A stretch of 64,000 nt of DNA from DASUPK01 sp963695675 (GCA_963695675.1 CAVOGY010000005.1:310001-374000); one strand, 5' to 3'. Positions 47,895-55,815 are shown, counted from the first letter of the stretch. The notes: generated from the letters alone by a model not told the origin. Numbers and translations: made by a program.

Positions 47895-48983
47895 CTAGGA
47901 CCCGGGCGGGGAGTACCCGGCGGATCGCGACTTGTAGCCGGTGGTCAGCTGGTTCCCGCGCCGGCGCCACTCGGGCTCGACGTCGTACCTCTTGCGCATG
48001 TTCCGCTTCCGGAGTCCGCGCACGATGGGACCGATCGTGAACTTCTCCAAGCTCGAGGCCATGCCGCCCCAGCGGTCCTCGTCCATGAACGGCATGTACT
48101 TGTCGGGGAAGCCGGGCATCGTGCACGCCATGCAGATGCCGCCCACGTTGGGACAGCCTCCGACGCCGCTCTGCCAGCCGCGGACCGGGACGTTGCACTT
48201 CACCACCGGCCCCTTGCAGCCGAGCTTCACCAGGCACCGGTGATCGGAGCCGTACTCGGTGGCGAACTCGCCCTGCTCGGAGAACCCGCCGCGGTTGCAC
48301 GACTCGCGGACCGTTCGGCCGAACAGCCAGGTCGGTCGGAGCGCGTCATCGAGGTCCGGTGCCGGCGCCCGGCCGGCGAGGTGCAGCGCCAGATAGAGCA
48401 ACGCCTCGGTCGTGTTGTCGGGCTGGACCGGACAACCCGGGATGTTCACCACCGGCAGACCCGCGCTGGATTTCCAATCCCAGCCGAGATAGTCGGCGAC
48501 CCCCATCGCGCCGGTCGGGTTGTTCTTCATCGCCGGGATGCCGCCGTAGGTCGCGCACGTGCCGAGCGCGACGACCGCCGCCGCCTTCGGGGCGAGGCGA
48601 TCCACCCACTCGTTCGTGGTGATCGGCTGGCCGGTGTCATGGTCGGTGCCCATCGCCGCCCAGTAGCCCTCGCCCGAGAGCTCCTCGTTCGGGATCGAGC
48701 CCTCGACGATCAGGACGAACGGGTCGAGCTTGCCGGCCTCGGCGTCGTACCAGGCCTGCATGAACTCATCGCCGTTCTCGTAGGCGAGCACGGGGTTGTG
48801 GACGATCACCTTCGGCATCCCCGGGATCGCCTGAGTGACGATGTCCTCGAGGCTCGGGTCGACAGCCGAGGTCATGGCGACGGAGTCGCCATCGCAGCCC
48901 AGTCCGGTCGTCATCCAGATGACGTGGGCTTCGACCGCCTCCGTCTTCGCCTGGTCCGGTACGAACTCGACTGCGTTGGCCAT
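47895..48983 (-). CDS. [NiFe] hydrogenase small subunit, group 1h type
   Basis: 362 aa. The proximal-cluster motif GLGCDGDS puts Asp where other group 1 enzymes have a second Cys, the 3Cys-1Asp proximal cluster described for Ralstonia actinobacterial-type hydrogenase. Further ligands: GTCATYGG, NIPGCPVQPDN, DHRCLVKLGC, KGPVVKC, GCPNVGGICMAC. No twin-arginine signal precedes the motif and no C-terminal membrane helix is present, so the enzyme is cytosolic, perhaps membrane-attached. 25 bp after hypE, 38 bp before the large subunit. Confidence 0.95.
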   Translation of the reverse strand: MANAVEFVPDQAKTEAVEAHVIWMTTGLGCDGDSVAMTSAVDPSLEDIVTQAIPGMPKVIVHNPVLAYENGDEFMQAWYDAEAGKLDPFVLIVEGSIPNEELSGEGYWAAMGTDHDTGQPITTNEWVDRLAPKAAAVVALGTCATYGGIPAMKNNPTGAMGVADYLGWDWKSSAGLPVVNIPGCPVQPDNTTEALLYLALHLAGRAPAPDLDDALRPTWLFGRTVRESCNRGGFSEQGEFATEYGSDHRCLVKLGCKGPVVKCNVPVRGWQSGVGGCPNVGGICMACTMPGFPDKYMPFMDEDRWGGMASSLEKFTIGPIVRGLRKRNMRKRYDVEPEWRRRGNQLTTGYKSRSAGYSPPGS

Positions 48984-49008
48984 CTCTCCTCCTAGCGGTT
49001 GTCCAGCT

Positions 49009-50139
49009 TCAGCAGATCCTGGGAAGCGGGTCTCCGACCAGCTGGTCCATGACGCGCTTCCCTCCGAATGCGGTCTCGACGAGCACCATCCCCGGCGGCT
49101 CGCCCTTCACCTCTCCGATCTCCGCGGCTTGCTCGCAGCCCGGCACCGATCGGAGCGCCTCCAGCGCCGCCTGCGCCCGATCGGGCGCGACGAAGGCGAC
49201 AAGCTTTCCCTCGTTGGCGACGTACATCGGGTCGATGCCGAGCATCTCGGCAGCGCCGGCGACCGCCGGATTGACGGGGACGTCGGCCTCCCTCACGCTG
49301 ATCGACACGCCCGACGCCCGCGCCAACTCGTTGAGGACTGACGCGACACCACCGCGAGTCGCGTCGCGCATGCAGTGAAGTTCGTTGCCCGCGACATCGA
49401 GGAGCGCGTCCACGGCAGGCCACAACGGCCGAGTGTCCGAATGAATTTCGGCGTCCAGCGAGAACTCGTCGCGGGCGAGCATGATCGCCGAGCCGTGGTC
49501 GCCGACCGTACCCGAGACCAGGATGCGGTCGCCCGGCCGCAGCCCGCGCGGCGAGAGCTTTGCCCTCGGGTCGATCTTGCCGATGCCCGCCGTGCAGATG
49601 TACATGCCGTCGGCATGGCCGCGCTCGACCACCTTCGTGTCCCCGGTCGCGATCTCGACCTCGGCCGCCCCGGCGGCCTCGGCGATCGCCTCGACCTGCG
49701 CACGGAGCTCGTCGGCCGCCAGTCCCTCCTCGAGGATCAGGGAGAGGCTCAGGGCCTTCGGCCTCGCACCGGCGACCGCCAGGTCGTTCGACGTCCCGTT
49801 CACGGCGAGCTCGCCGATCGAGCCGCCCGGGAAGCGAATCGGACGCACCACGTAGCTGTCGGTGGAGAGCGCGAGGCCGAGGCCGTCGATCGTCACCACG
49901 CCGGCGTCCCCCATCTCCTCCAGCGTGTCTCCCTCCGCGGCCAGGGCGGGCACCAGCAGCCCCTCGATCAGGGTCTGAGTGGCCTTGCCGCCGGCGCCGT
50001 GCGCCATGGTGACGGTCTCAGACTTGAACCGGGGACGCTTCGCGCGCGCGGTCTCGATGATCTGGAGGACCTTCTGCTCGCGTTCGGAGACCGCCCCCCG
50101 TGAATCGCGCTCCGCTCTAACTGCTCCGCGCTCGCCCAT
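49009..50139 (-). CDS. hypE: Hydrogenase maturation protein HypE
   Basis: 376 aa, immediately after hypD. PurM-like ATPase: MAHGAGGKATQTLIEGLL, STDSYVVRPIRFPGGSIGELAVNGT, ATGDTKVV, DATRGGVASVLNEL. It ends PRIC: the C-terminal Cys that carries the thiocarboxamide/thiocyanate is present. An N-terminal ~40-residue extension is longer than usual. HypE dehydrates the carbamoyl group from HypF to cyanide. Confidence 0.95.
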   Translation of the reverse strand: MGERGAVRAERDSRGAVSEREQKVLQIIETARAKRPRFKSETVTMAHGAGGKATQTLIEGLLVPALAAEGDTLEEMGDAGVVTIDGLGLALSTDSYVVRPIRFPGGSIGELAVNGTSNDLAVAGARPKALSLSLILEEGLAADELRAQVEAIAEAAGAAEVEIATGDTKVVERGHADGMYICTAGIGKIDPRAKLSPRGLRPGDRILVSGTVGDHGSAIMLARDEFSLDAEIHSDTRPLWPAVDALLDVAGNELHCMRDATRGGVASVLNELARASGVSISVREADVPVNPAVAGAAEMLGIDPMYVANEGKLVAFVAPDRAQAALEALRSVPGCEQAAEIGEVKGEPPGMVLVETAFGGKRVMDQLVGDPLPRIC

Positions 50140-51261
50140 TCAGACGAGCTCCTTCTCCCGGGCGAACCGCCCGTAGTTGTAATAGGCGGCACAGGCGCCC
50201 TCCGGTGAGACCATGCAGGTCCCGATCGCGTGCTCGGGCGTGCAGGCGCTCCCGAAGACCTTGCACTCGTACGGCTTGATGACGCCCTTGAGCACCTCGC
50301 CGCACTGGCATGCCTTCGGGTCGGCCACGCGGATGCCGGGCACGCTGAAGCGCTTCTCGGCGTCCAGCTCCGCGTAGTCGTCGCTCAGCCTGAGCGCGCT
50401 CTGGGAGATGAAGCCCAGGCCGCGCCACTCGAAGTGCGGCCGCAGCTCGAAGACCTCGGACATCACCTTGAGCGCCGCCGGGTTGCCGTCGTATGGGACC
50501 ACGCGGCCGTACTGGTTCTCGACCTCGCACCGATCGTCGGCGAGCTGACCGAGGATCATCCGGATCGCGTGCAGGATGTCGAGCGGCTCGAAGCCCGCGA
50601 CGACGACCGGCTTGCCGTAGTCCTTGGGGATGAACTCGAAGGGCCGGCAGCCGACGACGGTCGAGACGTGCCCCGGGCCGATGAAGCCGTCGAGGCGGAG
50701 GTCGGGGGAACCGAGCAGCGCCCGCAGCGGCGGCACGATCGTGACGTGGTTGCACATGCAGGAGAAGTTGGTGACCCGCTCGGTCCTGGCCCGCTTCAGC
50801 GTCAGCGCCGTCGAGGGCGCGGTGGTCTCGAAGCCAATCGCGAAGAAGACGACCTCGCGATCCGGGTTCTGCTTGGCGAGCCGGAGTGCGTCGAGCGGCG
50901 AGTAGACCATCCTGATGTCGGCGCCTTCGGCCTTGGCGTCGGTGAGCGTCTTCTCCGAGCCAGGCACGCGCATCATGTCGCCGAAGCAGGTGAAGATGAT
51001 GTCGTTCTCGGTCGCCATCGCGATCCCGTCGTCGACGCGGCCCATCGGGATCACGCATACCGGGCACCCCGGGCCGTGGACCAGCTCCACGTTCTCGGGG
51101 AGCAGGTCGTCGATCCCGTACTTGTAGATCGAGTGGGTGTGGCCGCCGCAGACCTCCATCACCTTGTAGTGACGGCCCGGCTCAACGGCCCCGAGGATCT
51201 TCCCGGCGAGCGCACGGCCGAGCTCCGCATCGCGGAACTCGTCCATGTACTTCATCGTCAT
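50140..51261 (-). CDS. hypD: Hydrogenase maturation protein HypD
   Basis: 373 aa. Conserved VCGGHTHSI (Fe-binding Cys), GPGCPVCV, AIGFETTAP, CMCNHVTIVPP, GPGHVSTVVG and the C-terminal cluster Cys ACQCGEVLKG, ECKVFGSACTPEHAIGTC. HypD with HypC assembles the Fe(CN)2CO unit. ATGA overlap with the HypC-like gene, direct abutment with hypE. Confidence 0.95.
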   Translation of the reverse strand: MTMKYMDEFRDAELGRALAGKILGAVEPGRHYKVMEVCGGHTHSIYKYGIDDLLPENVELVHGPGCPVCVIPMGRVDDGIAMATENDIIFTCFGDMMRVPGSEKTLTDAKAEGADIRMVYSPLDALRLAKQNPDREVVFFAIGFETTAPSTALTLKRARTERVTNFSCMCNHVTIVPPLRALLGSPDLRLDGFIGPGHVSTVVGCRPFEFIPKDYGKPVVVAGFEPLDILHAIRMILGQLADDRCEVENQYGRVVPYDGNPAALKVMSEVFELRPHFEWRGLGFISQSALRLSDDYAELDAEKRFSVPGIRVADPKACQCGEVLKGVIKPYECKVFGSACTPEHAIGTCMVSPEGACAAYYNYGRFAREKELV

Positions 51262-51503
51262 GCCGCCACCTCGCTCTCCGCACGCGCGATGGCGGTGCCG
51301 GCGTGAACCAGTAGGACGTCGTCCTCGGCCACCGGTTGGACCAGAGCGATCTCGACGGTGCTGTGCTCGCCGCCTTCCTCCGCGGCGCAGAGCGCGAGCT
51401 CCCGCTCCTGGTCGATGCGGAGCACCCGCATCCGCATCGCCTCATCCCCACAGGTGATGCAGCCCGTACTGTGGTCGCAGCTGGGGATGAGGCTCTCGGT
51501 CAT
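51258..51503 (-). CDS. Second HypC/HupF-like chaperone
   Basis: 81 aa from MTESLIPSCDHSTGC with GGGAGG upstream. The OB-fold body RMRVLRIDQERELALC ... EDDVLLVHAGTAIARAE is HypC-like (VLxHxGxAI). It lacks the N-terminal MCLAIP; instead it has internal CITCGDEAM. In HypC the second-residue Cys binds HypD and the Fe(CN)2CO unit, so the internal CxxC may serve that role or bind metal. A paralogous partner for a distinct step is plausible. Upstream GTG 51554 is an alternative start. Confidence 0.75.
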   Translation of the reverse strand: MTESLIPSCDHSTGCITCGDEAMRMRVLRIDQERELALCAAEEGGEHSTVEIALVQPVAEDDVLLVHAGTAIARAESEVAA

Positions 51504-51570
51504 TGCCCCGGGTTCCTCCCGCCGCAGCCGGGACGGAAACGTCGCCGCGTCCACGGGTTGTGGCGGCTGG

Positions 51571-51849
51571 TCATTCGATCACGCTCGCCTTCAGCTCCTC
51601 GAGCTCCTGCTCGTAGTCCTTCCCCATGCCCTCGAGCAGCCCGAGGGTGGCACGGGCCTCCTCCTCGTCGACCTTGGAAATCGCGAAGCCGACGTGGATC
51701 AGGACCCAGTCGCCCGGTAGCGCCCCCTCGCCCTCCTCGTCGAGAAGTCCCACGTTGACGTTCCGCTGGACGCCCGCAACGTCCACCCTTGCGAGACGGT
51801 TGTCCTCGTCGACCACCTCGACCACCTGGCCCGGAATCGCCAGGCACAT
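51571..51849 (-). CDS. hypC: Hydrogenase assembly chaperone HypC
   Basis: 92 aa. MCLAIPGQVVEVVDED with catalytic Cys2, RVDVAGVQRNVNVGLL and GDWVLIHVGFAISKVDEEEA: full HypC signature. GGGGAG lies 8 nt before the ATG. First gene of the operon; leader of ~160 nt from the predicted transcription start carrying a hairpin. Confidence 0.95.
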   Translation of the reverse strand: MCLAIPGQVVEVVDEDNRLARVDVAGVQRNVNVGLLDEEGEGALPGDWVLIHVGFAISKVDEEEARATLGLLEGMGKDYEQELEELKASVIE

Positions 51850-51971
51850 CAGAGTTGCTCCCCGAGCGGCGGGACACGAGAGGGACTCGGTCGAGCAGGG
51901 CTTCCCAGAGAGCCTGAGATGTGGAGTTCAACCACTCCAGAGCCGGACTCGAACCGCATTCACCGCTCCTC

Positions 51972-52010
51972 CCGGAAGGAGCTCGATTGCGAGGCAGCAA
52001 TTCCTTCCGG
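51972..52010 (-). promoter_or_regulatory. 5'-terminal hairpin of the hydrogenase mRNA leader
   Basis: On the minus-strand RNA, CCGGAAGGA pairs with UCCUUCCGG and inner AUUGC with GCAAU around a UGCCUC loop, with a 5-nt bulge CGAGC on the 3' side: 14 base pairs in all. It starts within a base or two of the transcription start predicted from the promoter at 52018-52046. No U-tract follows. It may stabilise the mRNA or act as a regulatory RNA element. Confidence 0.65.
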
Positions 52011-52017
52011 CCGCCGC

Positions 52018-52046
52018 AACCTACTCCTCGGTATTTGGGGTGTCAA
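52018..52046 (-). promoter_or_regulatory. Sigma70-type promoter of the hydrogenase operon
   Basis: TTGACA (52041-52046), exactly 17 bp, TAGGTT (52018-52023). Predicted start near 52011, about 160 nt before hypC. The best -35/-10 match in the window. Confidence 0.7.
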
Positions 52047-52074
52047 GCGCTCGGCCGACATCGTGAGAACCCCC

Positions 52075-52094
52075 ACATGCACGTATGTGCATGT
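52075..52094. promoter_or_regulatory. Perfect 8-4-8 palindrome, candidate ArsR operator
   Basis: ACATGCAC-gtat-GTGCATGT just upstream of the ArsR start (52107), overlapping its promoter region, and ~29 bp upstream of the -35 of the divergent hydrogenase operon. Size and symmetry fit an ArsR/SmtB dimer site. Confidence 0.65.
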
Positions 52095-52106
52095 CACTAT
52101 GTATTG

Positions 52107-52430
52107 GTGAGCAACGGTCAGAGCGGCAACGTCGGTGTCACACCCGAGCAAGCCGAGCGCATCGCGCGGGTTATGGCGGGCCTCGCGACCCCGAGCCGCA
52201 TACGGCTTCTGAGCCGGCTGAGGCAGGGCCCCAGCACCGTTACGGCGCTTGCCGCGACGGTGGGGATGACCCAGCCGGCGGTCTCCCATCAGTTGCGCGT
52301 CCTTCGTGACCTTGGACTGGTCATCGGCCGGCGTGACGTTCGACACATCGTCTACTCGCTGCATGACGCCCATGTGGCCGCGCTCCTCGACGCGACGTTG
52401 CGTCACGCGGAGCAGCTGGGCTGGTCTTGA
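52107..52430 (+). CDS. ArsR/SmtB-family metal-sensing repressor
   Basis: 107 aa, GTG start. Winged helix: ATPSRIRLLSRLRQGPSTVT, GMTQPAVSHQLRVLRDLGLV, RDVRHIVYSLHD. In the last helix DAHVAALLDATLRHAEQ keeps Asp, His (i+2) and His (i+13) of the alpha5 metal site of SmtB/CzrA/NmtR; the fourth ligand His is Gln. No alpha3 CxC, so it is not an arsenic or cadmium type. With the palindrome and divergent hydrogenase operon, nickel (or zinc) sensing is the best guess. Overlaps the next gene by 1 bp. Confidence 0.85.
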   Translation: MSNGQSGNVGVTPEQAERIARVMAGLATPSRIRLLSRLRQGPSTVTALAATVGMTQPAVSHQLRVLRDLGLVIGRRDVRHIVYSLHDAHVAALLDATLRHAEQLGWS

Positions 52431-52759
52431 TGACCTCGCGGAAGCGAGATACTGCGCCCGTGGCCGACACGGAGAACCAGGGGATTCTTGACAGACAGGT
52501 CTACGTCGACGACCGCTACATGCCATTCGGCGAGCTGACGCCAGAGGACGCACGAATCCTGGCCGCACAGTTCAGCGGTCTGAGCGGCGGCGGGCTGGAG
52601 GCGAAGGTGGCGCCGGTCGGACGGGCCTGGCGCGAGCTTGCCGAACTGATGACGGAGAGCGGCGCCACCCGGGTGGCGGACCTGGGTGCCGAGCGAGCCG
52701 CCGAGCTGGCGGAGGGGCTTCGGGTCGTTCCGCCCGGCGGCAGCTGGCTCTCCAGCTAA
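52430..52759 (+). CDS. Hypothetical protein coupled to arsR
   Basis: 109 aa, TGATG overlap with arsR. Sequence YVDDRYMPFGELTPEDARIL, then AQFSGLSGGGLEAKVAPVGRAWRELAELM and RVADLGAERAAELAEGLRV: mostly helical, no known domain. Its coupling to the regulator and position beside the hydrogenase operon suggest a related role, for example an accessory factor. Convergent and overlapping by 4 bp with the cupin gene. Confidence 0.6.
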   Translation: MTSRKRDTAPVADTENQGILDRQVYVDDRYMPFGELTPEDARILAAQFSGLSGGGLEAKVAPVGRAWRELAELMTESGATRVADLGAERAAELAEGLRVVPPGGSWLSS

Positions 52760-53130
52760 CCCCAGGGCATCCCCTGGTACCCGCTGTCGACCGGGACACC
52801 GATCAGGAGGGCGCGGACGTTCGCGTCGGAGTTGTTGCGGATCGTCCGCTTCACCTCGGGCGCATACCGGCAGTAAGTGCCGGCCGGCGCCTCATGCTCC
52901 TCGCCGTCGGCCACGATCGTCGCCCGGCCATCGAGGATGATGAAGACCTCCTCCTGGTTGTCGCCGGTGTGGTTGTGCTCGGGGATCTGGCCCCCGGGCG
53001 CGATGTCGACGATGTTGAAGCCGAAGGACTCGGCGCCGAGGGTCTTGCGGGCGAGGCGCCAGGTCGCATTCCCGCTCCCCTCCATCTCCTCGAACTCCTC
53101 GACGTTCTTGATCGTGTAACCCTCGGCCAT
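52756..53130 (-). CDS. Cupin-domain protein with complete metal motif
   Basis: 124 aa. Cupin motif 1 is PGGQIPEHNHTGDNQEEVFIIL (His, His, Glu ligands) and motif 2 is PAGTYCRYAPEVKRTIRN, the latter lacking the usual His. Typical single-domain bicupin half, probably binding a metal and a small ligand. Ribosome site GAGGAGCG is 6 nt upstream. No linkage to the hydrogenase operon can be shown. Confidence 0.8.
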   Translation of the reverse strand: MAEGYTIKNVEEFEEMEGSGNATWRLARKTLGAESFGFNIVDIAPGGQIPEHNHTGDNQEEVFIILDGRATIVADGEEHEAPAGTYCRYAPEVKRTIRNNSDANVRALLIGVPVDSGYQGMPWG

Positions 53131-53177
53131 CGCTCCTCCTCGCTCGCGTTCCCCTTGTCACTCCCTGGCGACGAACA

Positions 53178-53183
53178 TATCCT
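53178..53183 (+). promoter_or_regulatory. -10 box TATCCT for the nuclear-transport-factor-like gene
   Basis: TATCCT, 8 nt, GTG 53192; leaderless or nearly so. Confidence 0.55.
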
Positions 53184-53191
53184 CTCCGCCC

Positions 53192-53623
53192 GTGGGAGAC
53201 GACGCGGCTCGAAGTCTCGAGGAGGCCATCGGTCGTTACAACGATGCCTGGAACGATCATGACCTCGACGCGATCATGTCGATGCACGCCCCCGACATGG
53301 TCTTCGAGAACCACACGGCGGGGGAATCCGCCGAGGGCGCCGAGGTGCGGGACCACATCGGCGCGATCTTCGAGACCTGGCCAGACATCCACTTCGAGAC
53401 CCGCCGGCTGTACGTCCGAGACGGAGTGGTGACGCAGGAGTGGACGGCCAGCGCAACTCACTCGAACACCATGCGGCGCGGGGAGCTGGTAGCTGAACCG
53501 ACGGGCGAACGGATCGAGTGGCGCGGCGTCGACGTGATTCCCTACGAGGACGGCCTGGTCAAGCGGAAGGACGTCTACTCGGACTCCGTCTCGATTCTCC
53601 GGCAGGTCGGCCTCCTCGACTAA
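53192..53623 (+). CDS. SnoaL-like/NTF2-fold protein (distinct branch)
   Basis: 143 aa. Opening SLEEAIGRYNDAWNDHDLDAIMSMHAPDMVFENHT, then VRDHIGAIFETWPDIHFETRRLYV, and THSNTMRRG: an ester-cyclase-like SnoaL domain. It lacks the EALEAAGLRE tail and the MSEENVE head of the 5-12 kb copies, so is a different subfamily. Ligand unknown. Leaderless GTG start. Confidence 0.8.
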   Translation: MGDDAARSLEEAIGRYNDAWNDHDLDAIMSMHAPDMVFENHTAGESAEGAEVRDHIGAIFETWPDIHFETRRLYVRDGVVTQEWTASATHSNTMRRGELVAEPTGERIEWRGVDVIPYEDGLVKRKDVYSDSVSILRQVGLLD

Positions 53624-53672
53624 TCGACGATGGACCAGATCCCAGAGCTTCGGCTCCCCCGCCTGACTTGAG

Positions 53673-54002
53673 CTAGCGCCGGTGTAGCGCCCAGCCCGCG
53701 ATCGCCGCGGCGCAGGAGACGAGGATTCCGGCCGAGAGCAACGCGGCGTTGCCGCGGCCGCGCTCACCGAGGATCGAATCGCAGGCCTGTGCCGAGAGCA
53801 CTGAGCCAGCCGATGCCCACGACATGACGGAACCCGCGGAGCCTGCGGAAGCCACCGAGAAGGCAGCGCCAGCCGACCCGATCGAGGCGATCGAGGCGAA
53901 CGAACCGACCGATCCGATCGACAGAGCCGAGCCCTTCGAGGCGATCGAGAGGAAGGAATCCTCCGACCAGAGCGACAGGGAGCTGTCCCTCTCCGCGCTC
54001 AC
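53673..54002 (-). CDS. Ser/Gly-repeat membrane protein
   Basis: 109 aa. Residues ~6-75 repeat short S-x-x-S/G-S units (SFLSIASKGSALSIGSVGS, FASIASIGSAGAAFSVASAG), likely a small beta-solenoid or adhesive repeat. One membrane helix (~85-103, AALLSAGILVSCAAAIAGWA) ends at RR. Overlaps the thrB stop by 4 bp, so is translated from the amino-acid operon transcript. Function unknown. Confidence 0.6.
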   Translation of the reverse strand: MSAERDSSLSLWSEDSFLSIASKGSALSIGSVGSFASIASIGSAGAAFSVASAGSAGSVMSWASAGSVLSAQACDSILGERGRGNAALLSAGILVSCAAAIAGWALHRR

Positions 54003-54878
54003 AGCTCGGGCACGTCCGCGCCCGTCGGGGAGAAGGGAACTCGCCTCACCTCCGCCCAGTCCCCGACCCGCTCGTTGAGCTCCTTCATCACCCCGCCGGT
54101 GCTCTGCCAGAAGCTCCAGACCAGCACCGTCGGCCCCGCGCCGGAGATGCTCGCGCCAATCGCGCCCATCCTAGGCGCCTGCTGGACGATCTCCATCGAG
54201 CGTGGATAGAGATGCGCCCGGTGGGGTTGGTGGAGACGGTCGGCAAGCCCTCGCCCGATCAGGGTCAGATCGGAGCGCTGGATGCCGAGCACCAGCTCGC
54301 TGGCCGCCGAGATGTTTGCGACCGCGTCCGCGAGCGGGATGCTATCCGGGATCGCCCTGCGCGCCTCCTCGGTGGGAACCTGCTCATGGGGAATCACCAC
54401 CACCGCCTCGACACCTTGGGGCGGGTCGAGCCGCGTGGCCGTGATGGCGCCGTCCTGGTTGGCGCAGACGACGAAGCCGCCGTAGAGCGCGGCCGCCACG
54501 TTGTCGGGGTGCCCCTCGATCTCCGCCGCCTTGAGGAGGATGTCCTCGGGCTCCTGAGCCAGCTCGTACAGATGGTCGGCCGCGAGCAGGCCGGCCACGA
54601 TCGCCGCCGCGCTCGAGCCCAGGCCGGCCGCGAGCGGGATCTCGCTGCGGATCCGGAAAGCGATCCGGTCGGCGGGCCGCAGCGACTCGAAGGCGTGAAC
54701 GCAGAGGTTGGAGCGGTCGAGCGGGACGCCGAGCCCGTCCGCCTCGACCGAGAAGCTGCCCGGCCTCCTCCACCTCGAGCTCGAGGTGCATGGCGAGCGC
54801 GGCCGCGAGCACGTCGTAACCGGGGCCGAGGTTCGCCGATGAGGCCGGCACCTTGACAAGCCGCCGTCGCGCGGTCAG
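53999..54878 (-). pseudogene. thrB: Homoserine kinase, one +1 frameshift
   Basis: GHMP kinase. The N-terminus TARRRLVKVPASSANLGPGY (start likely near 54878, a CTG; no good ATG/GTG in frame) reaches ELEVEEAG, then the frame shifts at ~54760 (gccgggcagc; deleting one g restores EAGSFSVEADGLG). The rest continues to the stop: GLGSSAAAIVAGLLAA and SGAGPTVLVW are intact. Homoserine kinase makes O-phosphohomoserine for the adjacent thrC, so loss would cause threonine auxotrophy. Consensus error is likely. Confidence 0.8.
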
Positions 54879-54882
54879 GGGT

Positions 54883-55410
54883 TCACCGCCATTTGATCGT
54901 GCAGCCCTCCGCCCTGGTCTCGGCTGGGTCGGGTTCCCGTCCGTCCAATACGGCGTCGAGCGCGTCGCGGAGCCAGGCCGCCTGCTGCGATGGGTCGTCG
55001 TAGTCGGCGTCCGGCGCGCCGTGGTAGCGCAGCCGCAGGTCGGGGTCAAGCACGAAGACGTGCGGGGTGCGCTCGGCGCCCCAATCCCGGGCGATCTCCT
55101 GTGTCTCGTCATGGAGATACGGATGCGGCCAGCCGCCCTCCCGCTGGACCCGGTCGGCCATCGCCTCGAAGGAGTCGGCTGGGTAGCGCTCGGGATCGTT
55201 CGAGTTGATCGCCAGGACCCTTACGCCCCGATCGGCGTAGTCGCGGGCGACCTCGAGGAGGCGCTCGTGCCAGGCGAGCGCGTAGGGGCAGTGGTTGCAC
55301 GTCCAGTAGACCACCGTCGCCGGCGCGCCGTCCGTGGCCAGCGCATGTCGCTCGCCGTCGGTACCCGGGAGCTCGAAGTCTGGTGCACGTTCCCCGATCG
55401 CTGTCGGCAT
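54883..55410 (-). CDS. Thioredoxin-fold redoxin with CxxC
   Basis: 175 aa. AhpC/TlpA-like: MPTAIGERAPDFELPGTDG, YWTCNHCPYALAWHERL (CNHC redox pair), AINSNDPERYPADSFEAMAD, GAERTPHVFVLD (cis-Pro after Thr), LRLRYHGAPDAD. A cytoplasmic thiol oxidoreductase. It lies between thrC and thrB, a context that does not explain its role. Confidence 0.85.
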   Translation of the reverse strand: MPTAIGERAPDFELPGTDGERHALATDGAPATVVYWTCNHCPYALAWHERLLEVARDYADRGVRVLAINSNDPERYPADSFEAMADRVQREGGWPHPYLHDETQEIARDWGAERTPHVFVLDPDLRLRYHGAPDADYDDPSQQAAWLRDALDAVLDGREPDPAETRAEGCTIKWR

Positions 55411-55428
55411 CGGCCGGAGGCTATCCCG

Positions 55429-55761
55429 TCAGCGGACGGCGACCGCTCCGAGGGCCTCGCGCACGTCCTCGGGATCCGGCAGCGGTGAGATCCGCCCGTC
55501 CCGGCGGCGATACACCCGGCAGGTGAGCCCGGTTGGCTCTCCGTCGACCGTCGGCTGGACGTCCACCCCGTTCACCCGGATCGTGGGAGACCCCACGAAC
55601 TGACTTTGCCGGGCCGCCGCCTCCGTGTCCACCTCGCGTACCTCAATCGAGTCGGGATCGAGGCCCTTCTTCTCCATCTCCTCCCGCAGCATCTGGAGCG
55701 CCCGCCCCCAGGAGGGGCATTCACGCCACCAGAGGAGCTCTACACGCGGCGGAGAAGCCAC
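55429..55761 (-). CDS. Thioredoxin-like small protein
   Basis: 110 aa. LLWWRECPSWGRALQMLREE and VGSPTIRVNGVDVQPTVDGEP have thioredoxin-fold geometry, with one Cys (ECPSW) rather than CxxC and the cis-Pro loop SPTI. Likely a conserved glutaredoxin-like protein; function unknown. 18 bp upstream of the redoxin gene. Confidence 0.7.
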   Translation of the reverse strand: MASPPRVELLWWRECPSWGRALQMLREEMEKKGLDPDSIEVREVDTEAAARQSQFVGSPTIRVNGVDVQPTVDGEPTGLTCRVYRRRDGRISPLPDPEDVREALGAVAVR

Positions 55762-55770
55762 GCAGTCAGG

Positions 55771-55815
55771 CTAGCTGCCCAGGATCTTCGCCTTCTGCTC
55801 CTCGTAGGTGGCGTC
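55771..55815 (-). pseudogene. SHOCT-like C-terminal scrap
   Basis: Minus-strand SADATYEEQKAKILGS plus stop resembles the last residues of SHOCT (short C-terminal) domains. No coding body upstream before thrC. Weak evidence from 14 residues. Confidence 0.3.

Noticed and set aside
51930..51957. tRNA-like T-loop (minus strand GGTTCGAGTCC) near the hydrogenase leader
   Set aside because: The flanking bases pair at only 3 of 5 T-arm positions and no anticodon or acceptor stem is present. A chance match or a very decayed tRNA.
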